29,885 bases of DNA from an uncultured bacterium (GTDB lineage Bacteria; Planctomycetota; Uabimicrobiia; Uabimicrobiales; JABWCH01): positions 1 to 29,885 of the forward strand of contig CALKWO010000053.1 of assembly GCA_938003875.1 (NCBI GenBank), written 5' to 3'. Below, piece by piece: positions 1 to 6,962 of this stretch. The notes below the pieces were generated by a model. The model had not been told where the DNA came from, did not search any database, and worked only from the letters and a program-made list of their open reading frames with translations. The stretch's first letter is position 1. Each line of letters starts with the position of its first letter. Made by a program: the position numbers and the translations under genes.

Positions 1-60
1 TGCCTTCGATTTTGCCTTCGATTTTGCCTTCGATTTTGCCTTCGATTTTGCCTTCTTTAA
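1..60 (-). repeat. Tandem 12-bp repeat encoding KIEG units
   Basis: Four perfect copies of TGCCTTCGATTT (plus-strand view) fill 1-48. A diverged fifth copy at 49-60 keeps only the first seven bases. The unit is a multiple of three, so copy-number change would alter protein length by four residues without breaking the frame. On the coding strand it reads K-I-E-G, preceded by L-K-E-G. The array may continue beyond the left edge, so the true copy number is unknown. Confidence 0.95.
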
Positions 61-187
61 GTCCTTTCTCGTAGTAAGCACCGCGTTCGATTCTGCGGCC
101 AAGTTCTTTGAAGGATTCCTCGACAACATTCTGGCGAAAGGCAGAATTGCTGGAGAGAGAAGCGAGATTGCTGGTGGCGCGAGACAT
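1..187 (-). CDS. Putative internal RpnS-like short protein translated from within the Rpn gene (partial)
   Basis: Met257 of the Rpn frame (ATG at 185-187) is preceded by AGAAAGGGGGAT, which matches the anti-Shine-Dalgarno complement AGAAAGGAGG at nine of ten positions, the mismatch being a G-U wobble. Spacing to the ATG is five bases. This is at least as good as the site of the full-length start. The product would begin MSRATSNLASLSSNSAFRQN, carry the KIEG repeats and continue past the window edge, with 62 codons visible. Rpn genes in enterobacteria are reported to make such a short C-terminal protein (RpnS) that blocks the toxicity of the full-length nuclease. That this start is used here is inferred. 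Confidence 0.5.
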   Translation of the reverse strand, partial: MSRATSNLASLSSNSAFRQNVVEESFKELGRRIERGAYYEKGLKEGKIEGKIEGKIEGKIEG

Positions 188-955
188 AATATCCCCCTTT
201 CTTTTCAAAGAGTTATAATCCTCGATGGTTTTCATGCCAAAGAAGCTACGCCAAAGTCCCAGGCCTTCTTTTTCAGGATGAGCGAGAGCTTTGGAGAATT
301 CAAAGAAATGGAATTGCATATCATCGCTCATGATTTTGGCGCAGTCCTGGTCAAAGCGTAGCCTGGCAGAGCTATAGCAACCCTGAAAGCCAGTAAAGTC
401 AAAGGGCATGATCCATAAAGACAGGGTAGGCTTTATGGAAAGGAATTCTAAGCCTTTTTTGGCCTGGGATACATGAAGTTTGGCTGCCTGAATTACCATA
501 CGAGAAGAAAGCCCTTCGTGATGGGTAAGCTGCATTTCGATATTGCATTTTTCGTTGTTTTCTAAAACAACAACAATATCGCAGTGGAAGATTTTATCTC
601 CAAAAACAGAGATATTTTGCTCCGAAGGCAAAACCGTGAGGTTCAGGATTTTCCTGTGCCCTTGAAAGACAGTCCAGCAAATCAAATCTTTAAGCAGGAC
701 ATAGCCTTCGTCGTTAAGAAAAATAGCTTTGAAAACAGCATCCGAGCAAGGATAGAGTATCTGGTTGGAAAGAAAGCAGGCAAGAAGCTGTTGGTCGCTA
801 TAGCGAAAGCCCTGGGTATCCTCTTCCTCCCATGCCTGCATAATGATGTCTTCTGCCATTTCCCTCTGTTCTGGGCTGAGTTCCTGCCATACTTGCAAGA
901 TGCAGCCTTGCATATTTTCCTTGAATTCCTTGAATTTTTTTTGATATTTGTCCAT
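1..955 (-). CDS. Rpn-family (PD-(D/E)XK) recombination-promoting nuclease, 3' end outside window
   Basis: This is a minus-strand frame that runs off the left edge, with 318 codons visible. I translated it by hand; it starts MDKYQKKFKEFKENMQ. The ATG at 953-955 has a good Shine-Dalgarno (AAAGGAG, about five bases upstream). A motif SDAVFKAIF (residues 71-79) matches the conserved N-terminal D..FK..F of Rpn/YhgA proteins. The stretch DIVVVLENN..CNIEMQL (about 126-143) fits the nuclease core D-X13-E-X-Q (D126, E140, Q142). The tail ends in tandem KIEG repeats (from about residue 302), typical of the variable C-terminus of these proteins. Family members are DNases linked to recombination, and some act as toxic anti-phage effectors. 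No partner gene is visible. The family call is confident from motifs; substrate and biological role are inferred. Confidence 0.85.
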   Translation of the reverse strand, partial: MDKYQKKFKEFKENMQGCILQVWQELSPEQREMAEDIIMQAWEEEDTQGFRYSDQQLLACFLSNQILYPCSDAVFKAIFLNDEGYVLLKDLICWTVFQGHRKILNLTVLPSEQNISVFGDKIFHCDIVVVLENNEKCNIEMQLTHHEGLSSRMVIQAAKLHVSQAKKGLEFLSIKPTLSLWIMPFDFTGFQGCYSSARLRFDQDCAKIMSDDMQFHFFEFSKALAHPEKEGLGLWRSFFGMKTIEDYNSLKRKGDIMSRATSNLASLSSNSAFRQNVVEESFKELGRRIERGAYYEKGLKEGKIEGKIEGKIEGKIEG

Positions 956-1219
956 TTTTCTCCTTTCCCTATGTCTTTGATATTGCAATAGATTCATTAT
1001 TACACTTAGTCTAGCAAAAAGATAGGGTAAAAACAAGTACCAATTTATGGAAGAACTTCCCACGGGGGTTGCCCTGTTGCCCTGGGCTGGTATGTATAGG
1101 CCTTTCAACTGCTACAACCCGTAAATATCTATAGATAACAAAGCCTCTCTTAGCAAATTTTTCCTGTGCCAGATGAGCAGTGCCAGGTTACAGTCTATTG
1201 GAATAATATACTTTTTTTA
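956..1219. other. Non-coding gap between Rpn gene and kinase gene
   Basis: About 264 bases without a credible gene. The part next to 955 must hold the Rpn promoter (minus strand) and its ribosome binding site. It contains the short palindrome TATTGCAATA, but I could not pick a -35/-10 pair with confidence. I found no hairpin followed by a T-run that would clearly terminate the kinase transcript on the minus strand. The block around 1055-1110 is more GC-rich than its surroundings and carries the near-duplicate TTGCCCTGTTGCCCTG. Confidence 0.6.
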
Positions 1220-3292
1220 TCATTTTTTATGATTTTCTTGTTCTTTTTCTATTTGCTTTAATTTTTCGCTAACAAGTGCCATTTTAGAATGCACTCCTGG
1301 TAAATCGTTTTCTAATTCTATGGCTTGCTGAAGAGAAGAGTGGGCTTCTCTCCATTTTTTTTGAGCAATAAAAGCCAGACCTTTCCCATAATGGCTTTGT
1401 GGGTGTTTGGGATCTGCCTGTAAAATCCTTTCATATATTTCTAGTGCATTTTTATAGTCTTCTTTTTTCAGATATTTTTCTGCATCACTGATAGCTTCTT
1501 TTTTAAGATTGTCTGCTTTTTCGTGGTCTTCAATCGCTAAAGAAAAATCTTCATTGCCATCTTTTCTGTAGCCTCTTGCATTTGCCCTTCCTACATAAGC
1601 TTCTATGAATTTGGAATCGCATTTGATTGCAAGCGTAAATTCTTGGATTGCCTTTTCCCAATCTTTCAGTCCCAGATATGCCTGGCCTCTGCCATAATAT
1701 GCTTTAGCGCAGGAGCGGTCAAAAAGCAAAATCTTATTGTACTCCAGAATGGCATTAGGGTACTGCTTCGTTTTAAGATAGATTTCTGCCTTGGCAAGGT
1801 AGGCTGGTGTGTAATGAGGAGCTATCTGGATTGCTTTTTCTATTTTTTCTAATGCAGACATGACATTACCAGGTGTATTGCTTTCTTCTAAAAGAGCTTT
1901 TGCCTGTAGCAATCTGTTTTGTTGCAAAGATTTTTCATTGATTTGCAAAATGAAGAATAAAAGAATCAAAGCAATAAGCAAACTCATAGCACCAGCAATC
2001 CATAAGAAATTCTTGTTTCTATGTATCTTACGTAAAAAACGATGGGCAGGGTTGGCTCTTTTGGCACTCACTGCTTCGCCTTTCAGATAGCGACTCAGAT
2101 CCTCTGCCAGATCCGATGCCGTCTGGTAACGGCGAGCAGGCTCTTTTTCCATTGCCTTTAAGCAAACCAGCTCGATTTCTTTATCTACTTTTCGATTGAG
2201 CCGAGAGGGTAGGATGGGGTCTTCTTCTACGATCTTATGATAAAGCTCAACAAGCGTTCCTGCATTGAAAGGAAGGCGACCTGACAGAATTTCATATAGA
2301 ATAACGCCCATAGAATATATATCTGCCCTGCCATCAATTTCTTTAAGCCCTTGTGTTTGCTCTGGAGCCATATAATAGGGGGTTCCCAGTGTCGCTCCAC
2401 TTTCTGTTAGCATAGTATTGGCATCCAATTTTTTCGCCAGGCCAAAATCGGTTATTTTAGGCTCATTTTCCGCAGACACAATGATATTGGAAGGCTTTAT
2501 ATCTCTGTGTATTATTCCTCTTTGATGGGCGTGTGCCATAGCGCGGGCTACTTTTTCCATGATCTGCAAAAGGACTTTTCTTCGTGTTTTTTTCTTTATG
2601 AGAGTTTGTAAAGTAGGCCCTTCAATGAAGTCCATCGTGAAATAATGGTGGTTATTTTCTTCTCCGATTTCATAAATAGATACTATATTCGGATGCTGTA
2701 AGCTTCCTGCTGCTTCTGCTTCTCTTCGGAATCTCTGGATTTCTGTTTCAGAGGCAGCACCTCCTGCCAAGAGAACCTTGAGGGCAACAATACGATTCAA
2801 ATGAAGCTGTCTGGCTTTATAAACAATTCCCATTCCTCCTCTTGCAATCTCTTCGATAACTTCATAAGAACCAAATCTCACAGCGTTTTTGACAGGAGAG
2901 GATACCTTTTCTGGTGTATTTTTTTCTCTAGGAAAAGAGATATTTTCTCTGGTGGTTTCCGTAGGGTTTTGTTTTTGAAGAGCAACTTCGTCAGGCAGTT
3001 TTCTTTCTAACCGTGCGGTTTGTGCTTCCTGGCTTTCGAGTGTTTTTTGATAAAGAATCTGTGCTTGCTGGCGTACAATAGCAATGGCTTTTGTATAGTC
3101 ATTGATGCTCAAAAGCCTTTTTCTTAGAAGCATTTGTCCTAATTTACAGGGTTCCTGGGAATGGCTTTGCTTCATTTCTTCATAAACCTGACGGATGATT
3201 TTGGGGTCTAGTAAATTCAAAGCAACAAGCACTTTTGCCAGAATGGTATCTTCTCTTTCTTCAAGATATTTGTGGAAATCCATATCGCTCAT
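1220..3292 (-). CDS. Membrane-anchored Ser/Thr protein kinase with C-terminal TPR domain
   Basis: A 690-residue Hanks-type kinase. A charged N-terminal region (1-140) precedes the kinase domain (about 141-405). The glycine loop ARGGMGIVY is at 150-158, the ATP lysine at 172 (VALKVL), the catalytic loop HRDIKPSN at 262-269, DFG at 282-284 and APE at 309-311, so it should be active. One hydrophobic segment (about 429-449) is the likely membrane anchor, followed by TPR-like helices (about 490-665) with A/Y/G spacing such as AYYGRGQAYLGLKDWEKAI. The topology predicts a cytoplasmic kinase and an external TPR scaffold. It is last in the operon, 88 bases after the propeller gene, with a hairpin terminator in that gap. 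The ribosome binding site is weak, and Met4 is an alternative start. This architecture is common in planctomycetes. Substrates are unknown. Confidence 0.9.
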   Translation of the reverse strand: MSDMDFHKYLEEREDTILAKVLVALNLLDPKIIRQVYEEMKQSHSQEPCKLGQMLLRKRLLSINDYTKAIAIVRQQAQILYQKTLESQEAQTARLERKLPDEVALQKQNPTETTRENISFPREKNTPEKVSSPVKNAVRFGSYEVIEEIARGGMGIVYKARQLHLNRIVALKVLLAGGAASETEIQRFRREAEAAGSLQHPNIVSIYEIGEENNHHYFTMDFIEGPTLQTLIKKKTRRKVLLQIMEKVARAMAHAHQRGIIHRDIKPSNIIVSAENEPKITDFGLAKKLDANTMLTESGATLGTPYYMAPEQTQGLKEIDGRADIYSMGVILYEILSGRLPFNAGTLVELYHKIVEEDPILPSRLNRKVDKEIELVCLKAMEKEPARRYQTASDLAEDLSRYLKGEAVSAKRANPAHRFLRKIHRNKNFLWIAGAMSLLIALILLFFILQINEKSLQQNRLLQAKALLEESNTPGNVMSALEKIEKAIQIAPHYTPAYLAKAEIYLKTKQYPNAILEYNKILLFDRSCAKAYYGRGQAYLGLKDWEKAIQEFTLAIKCDSKFIEAYVGRANARGYRKDGNEDFSLAIEDHEKADNLKKEAISDAEKYLKKEDYKNALEIYERILQADPKHPQSHYGKGLAFIAQKKWREAHSSLQQAIELENDLPGVHSKMALVSEKLKQIEKEQENHKK

Positions 3293-3312
3293 CTTTTTTC
3301 TAGCCCTTTTTG

Positions 3313-3335
3313 AAAAAAGCGAGATTTTATCTCGC
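3313..3335 (-). terminator. Intrinsic terminator/attenuator between propeller and kinase genes
   Basis: On the minus strand a perfect 6-bp stem, GCGAGA/TCTCGC (3319-3335, loop TAAAA), is followed directly by TTTTTT (3318-3313). It lies after the stop of the propeller gene (3381) and only about 20 bases before the kinase ATG (3292). This leaves no room for a separate promoter downstream of it. It may act as a partial terminator that lowers kinase expression relative to upstream genes. Confidence 0.65.
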
Positions 3336-3380
3336 CTGAAAACAAGAAAAAGGAAAATAAAAAGAATTCATAATTTAAAT

Positions 3381-4589
3381 TTATGCTTTTTCTAAAGCAA
3401 TGCAAATTAAATCGCCAAGGTTGTTTCTGAAATACAGTTTTCCAGAGCAAAGAATGGGGACTGTCCAGGATTTCATATCTTTTCGGCGAGGGAAAATAAC
3501 GCATCGGGAGATTTCTTCATAACCATCGGGTGTCGCTTTTACGACATAGAAAGTCCCTAGCTCATCAAGCACCAGAAGCTTTTTCCCTACAGCCATCAGA
3601 CATCCATACTTGAATTCTTTGCTCCATTTTTCCTTTCCTGTTTGTAAATCAACACATCGAAAAGAAGATTTGGCATCGGCACTACCTTGGAAACCATAGA
3701 GATAGCCATCCACGGCGACAGGTGTGCTGAAGGCATTCTGTAGCTCCATGCTATCCCACAAAACCTTTGGCTTATCGTCCTGGATCTCAATCAATGTTGT
3801 ACCTTTTTCATGGTAGGAGCAAAGGAAAATTCGATTGTCCAGAACAACAGGATCAGCAGCATTGAGAGCATACATCGTCTTCCAGGGAAAGAAAAAAATC
3901 ACCTTCCCTGTTTTGGCTTCTATGTATGAAAGCCCATCTCCAGCGAACATAAGGACTTTTTCCGATGATCCCTGAGGAAAGGATACTGGCGTAGCATAGC
4001 CACAATCTTTTTCTGGATCGCTATTCCAGATTTTTTCCCCTGTTTTTTTATCAAAAGCAAAACCATGATCTCCTGCATTAATAATCAAGATATCGCCTAA
4101 GATATAAGGCGAGCCAGAAAGGCCATGCATCAGATTGGTGACTTTCCATTCTTCGATAAGATTCTTTGCCCACTTTTTTTCGCCTGTTTTAGCATCCAGA
4201 CATACAACATCGCCATTGCGACTATATGTATATACACAAATCCCATCGCTTGCAGGCGTAGACCTTGGGCCTGGGAAAGAGCCACCTTTACAGGGATAGG
4301 CGTATTTCCATTTCTCTTGCCCCGTCTGTGCATCCAGACAATAGACAATATCCTGGTTTTTGATATTACCCATAGTATATAGTCTGTCGCCATGTATGAT
4401 GACAGCAGAATGGCCATTGCCTATATTCTTTTGCCAGAGAATCTTTCTGTTTTCTTCTGTAATGTTAAAGTTCCACTGGGTTTCTTCGGAAATTCCATTT
4501 TCTTTACGGCCTCTACGGCTAAGCCAGTCTTCAGCCTGACTGAAAATATTCATAAAAAATAAAAAAAGTAAAAAAAATATTTTTTTCAT
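3381..4589 (-). CDS. Exported PQQ-like beta-propeller repeat protein
   Basis: 402 residues. The N-terminus MKKIFFLLFLFFMNIFSQA is a typical Sec signal peptide, likely cut near residue 19. The mature start DWLSRRGRKENGIS fits the 'W..RG....GIS.E' signature common in planctomycete PQQ-like proteins. At least five propeller-blade motifs of the form D..TG.k.W follow, such as DAQTGQEKW, DAKTGEKKW, DKKTGEKIW and DLQTGKEKW, consistent with an eight-bladed BamB-like fold. No catalytic residues of a quinoprotein dehydrogenase were recognised, so a binding or scaffold role outside the cytoplasmic membrane is more likely than an enzyme. The gene starts 26 bases after the VWA gene and has no clear Shine-Dalgarno, only an AT-rich palindromic leader, which suggests translational coupling. 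Confidence 0.85.
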   Translation of the reverse strand: MKKIFFLLFLFFMNIFSQAEDWLSRRGRKENGISEETQWNFNITEENRKILWQKNIGNGHSAVIIHGDRLYTMGNIKNQDIVYCLDAQTGQEKWKYAYPCKGGSFPGPRSTPASDGICVYTYSRNGDVVCLDAKTGEKKWAKNLIEEWKVTNLMHGLSGSPYILGDILIINAGDHGFAFDKKTGEKIWNSDPEKDCGYATPVSFPQGSSEKVLMFAGDGLSYIEAKTGKVIFFFPWKTMYALNAADPVVLDNRIFLCSYHEKGTTLIEIQDDKPKVLWDSMELQNAFSTPVAVDGYLYGFQGSADAKSSFRCVDLQTGKEKWSKEFKYGCLMAVGKKLLVLDELGTFYVVKATPDGYEEISRCVIFPRRKDMKSWTVPILCSGKLYFRNNLGDLICIALEKA

Positions 4590-4615
4590 AGTATGATATC
4601 AATATATCAGGAACT

Positions 4616-6082
4616 CTATCTTCCTAAATACTGTCCTCCTGTAATTTTAGCAATTGTGTTGAGATATTGATAGATTTCAGCATATTCTTTTGCATCTGCG
4701 GGGGGATACCCAATCGCAATAGTGATGATTTTTGTTTGTTTTTCTTTCGTTTGCTTTGTCACGTATTGAAGTATCTCTTTTTGCAATGCAGGGCTACTTC
4801 TTCCCATAGCTGTTGGCAGTCCATCGCTCAGAAGAAAGATAGCATCCAGATCAGGGTATTCTTCATAAGCTATTTTTATAGCTTCATGCAAATGAGTATA
4901 GCTGCCAAAATCCATTCCTTCCCGCAGCCATCGGATGGCTTTCTGGATATTTTCCTGCTCACCTCCAGCCATAAGTCCTCTTCTGGGGGGAAAAAAAAGC
5001 ATATCAGCAGAAAATGCTACGATAGCGAATTGCTCCACCTCACATTGTCTCAAGATTTCCTCACACGTTCCGATGATAACTTCTTTCCAATTGTTTTGGA
5101 CAATGCTGCCAGATCGGTCGAATAGAAAAACAATCCGACGATATTTCAACTGGATACCAAAAAGGGATTTATCGGCTTTACGCTCTAAAAGTTTTTTTAA
5201 TTCGTCGATTTTTTTTTCTTTGGCGACAATTTCTGATTCTCTGTCCTGAATCTGTCTCTCTTTAACGACAATTTCCCTTTCTCGTTTTCTAAGCTCTTCA
5301 TTTTTATCAGAAAGACGGGAAGAGAGCGTGTTGTTCTGGTCTAAAGCTCCCTTGTACTGGGCAGAAAGCTTGTCTGCCTTTTCCTTGGTTTCTTGATACC
5401 ATTTTTCCAAATCCTCTCTATCCTTTTGTAGCTTGGCCTTTTCGATCTGAATAGAAGAGATCTCCTCGGTAAGCTTTTGTTTTTCTTGCTCTAGCCTCTG
5501 GTATGTTTTCTGCAAAGATTCATTGTCGCGGACAAGCGATTTAATTTTTGTGTCCTGGCTCTGGCTTTCTTCTATGGTTTGACGGAGGGTATTATTGATT
5601 TTTTGCAATTCATCGTTTTTTTGTTTAAGCTGTCTGTAGGCTTCCTCCATCTTTTGCCTGGCCTGTGTTGCTTCTTCCAGGGCAAGCAAGGCCTTTTCTT
5701 TGGCAATATTGGTTTGGTTTTGAGCTTGTAAGGCAATGTCCCTTTGTCTGTCTGCTTCTTGCTGTGACAGCAAAGCAAGCCTTTTACTTTTTAGGGCTTC
5801 CTCCTCTGCCTTCTCTGCCTTATCTTTGGAAAAAATCGCCCTATTTCGCGCCTCTTGTGCATCATTTCTGGCTATTTGAGCATTGCTTCTCTCTTGCAAT
5901 GCTTTTTCTTTTTCTTCTTGTGCTTCCTGTGCTTTAAGCTTGTATTTTGCTACCATATTATCTATTGTGCCAGTGAGCATCTTGCTGTTTAGGACAAACA
6001 ATAAAATCATCACGCCCAAAGCATTGCAAAAAACATCCAGAAAAGAGATGCTGAAAATATTGATTTCTCGATCTTTTTTCAT
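4616..6082 (-). CDS. ExbD/MotB-like membrane helix with coiled coil and C-terminal VWA domain
   Basis: 488 residues. The short basic N-terminus and single helix (about 10-33, SISFLDVFCNALGVMILLFV) resemble the membrane helix of ExbD/TolR/MotB-type stators, including an acidic residue near the start (D16) where those proteins carry the ion-coupling aspartate. Residues about 38-300 are an almost unbroken coiled coil rich in E, K, A and Q. The C-terminus (about 314-488) is a von Willebrand A domain with an intact MIDAS: DRSGS at 322-326, a threonine near 396 and D420 in LLSDG. It directly follows the ExbB/MotA-like gene with a 6-base gap. Together they look like an ion-channel pair whose usual peptidoglycan-binding or receptor domain is replaced by a metal-dependent adhesion domain. 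Domain calls are firm; the function is inferred. Confidence 0.8.
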   Translation of the reverse strand: MKKDREINIFSISFLDVFCNALGVMILLFVLNSKMLTGTIDNMVAKYKLKAQEAQEEKEKALQERSNAQIARNDAQEARNRAIFSKDKAEKAEEEALKSKRLALLSQQEADRQRDIALQAQNQTNIAKEKALLALEEATQARQKMEEAYRQLKQKNDELQKINNTLRQTIEESQSQDTKIKSLVRDNESLQKTYQRLEQEKQKLTEEISSIQIEKAKLQKDREDLEKWYQETKEKADKLSAQYKGALDQNNTLSSRLSDKNEELRKREREIVVKERQIQDRESEIVAKEKKIDELKKLLERKADKSLFGIQLKYRRIVFLFDRSGSIVQNNWKEVIIGTCEEILRQCEVEQFAIVAFSADMLFFPPRRGLMAGGEQENIQKAIRWLREGMDFGSYTHLHEAIKIAYEEYPDLDAIFLLSDGLPTAMGRSSPALQKEILQYVTKQTKEKQTKIITIAIGYPPADAKEYAEIYQYLNTIAKITGGQYLGR

Positions 6083-6088
6083 GTTGGG

Positions 6089-6877
6089 TTATACCTGCAA
6101 TCGAAGGTTGATGATAAATCTTTCCTGACAGAAAAGGTCTACAGAATTGAGAAAATTTTCTTCTTTACGTTGCATACTGTATATGAAATACATCAAGACA
6201 ATGCTTTGTATAAGAGCAATCAGTGTTGTGTCAAATGCCATGCCCAACGGAGCTACAACGACTTCCAGGTTTTCTATGGCAGCCCCTGCGTTGGAAATTG
6301 CTTCTCCAATGCCCATAACTGTTCCAATAAAGCCAATCGAAGGAATTGCCCATGCAATATAGCGAAGCATATTGTAGGTAGATTCGACATGCTTTTCCAG
6401 TGTTTCCATGCGTCTGCTAAAAATTTCCATAACTCTTTCTGATGTTTGCGTAACAAGACAATGGTCTATTAGAAACAAAAGAATCTGGTGGATGACACTG
6501 CCTCGGAATCGCGCTGCATCTTTCCCATGACTGATGGTGGAGCGCAAGTTATCCAGTTCTGCTCGTTTGCTAATAATAGTAGAGCTTTGAAAATTTTGTT
6601 CCACAGAACTAAGTGCCTGATATTCATAGCCAACAAGACTGTTTTTTTGAAAAATCAATATGATACCCCAAAAGAAAAGCACGTAGAGCATGAGGTATAG
6701 CCCCATATCCAGAGAAATTCCTTTCGAGACATTAGGCCCAAGCAGCCTTTCTACAGGCCAATGAAAATACTTCATGGCAATAAAATACAAAGAAGCATAA
6801 AAAGCACTACCACTTACTATTCCTCCTATAAAGGCAAGGTAGGAATTAGGGCTTAAAAATTTTAGATTGTTTTTCAA
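6089..6877 (-). CDS. MotA/TolQ/ExbB-type proton channel protein
   Basis: 262 residues with four predicted membrane helices (about 13-35, 58-77, 173-197 and 207-234) and a cytoplasmic helical region between the second and third. The third helix carries the family signature AIPSIGFIGTVMGIGEAIS and the fourth has MAFDTTLIALIQS, both characteristic of TolQ/ExbB/MotA channels. The start codon is TTG at 6875-6877. It is supported by GAGG six bases upstream, and the first in-frame ATG (residue 35) would remove helix 1. The gene leads the four-gene set continuing with the VWA partner. Which receptor system it energises is unknown. Confidence 0.85.
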   Translation of the reverse strand: MKNNLKFLSPNSYLAFIGGIVSGSAFYASLYFIAMKYFHWPVERLLGPNVSKGISLDMGLYLMLYVLFFWGIILIFQKNSLVGYEYQALSSVEQNFQSSTIISKRAELDNLRSTISHGKDAARFRGSVIHQILLFLIDHCLVTQTSERVMEIFSRRMETLEKHVESTYNMLRYIAWAIPSIGFIGTVMGIGEAISNAGAAIENLEVVVAPLGMAFDTTLIALIQSIVLMYFIYSMQRKEENFLNSVDLFCQERFIINLRLQV

Positions 6878-6921
6878 TTTTTACCTCGTTCGAAAAAATT
6901 GCACTGTAAAGGTGGAATCTA

Positions 6922-6951
6922 CCATTCCCAGGATATTTCTCCTGGGAATGG
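6922..6951. terminator. Perfect 12-bp stem hairpin after the symporter gene
   Basis: CCATTCCCAGGA (6922-6933) and its exact reverse complement (6940-6951) flank a 6-base loop. It lies 11 bases past the symporter stop codon and upstream of the channel-protein TTG. No T-run follows directly on the minus strand; AATTTTTT occurs about 25 bases later. It could stop or protect the 3' end of the symporter mRNA, or act in the leader of the next operon. Confidence 0.6.
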
Positions 6952-6962
6952 ATACTATCACA

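Noticed and set aside
1..60. Tandem repeat considered as a CRISPR array
   Set aside because: The units are 12 bp, directly adjacent without spacers, in frame within a protein gene and translate to KIEG.
584..991. Plus-strand ORF of 135 codons near the left end
   Set aside because: It is antisense to the Rpn nuclease gene, whose frame has clear family motifs and a good ribosome binding site. The plus-strand product has no recognisable features.
4667..5125. Plus-strand ORF of 152 codons inside the VWA gene
   Set aside because: Antisense shadow of a gene with a continuous coiled coil and intact MIDAS; no ribosome binding site or known domain.
4616..6877. Zorya-type anti-phage system (ZorA/ZorB)
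   Set aside because: The channel/stator pair is suggestive, but the channel protein lacks the long ZorA tail, the partner ends in VWA rather than a peptidoglycan-binding domain, and no ZorC/D/E-like gene follows.
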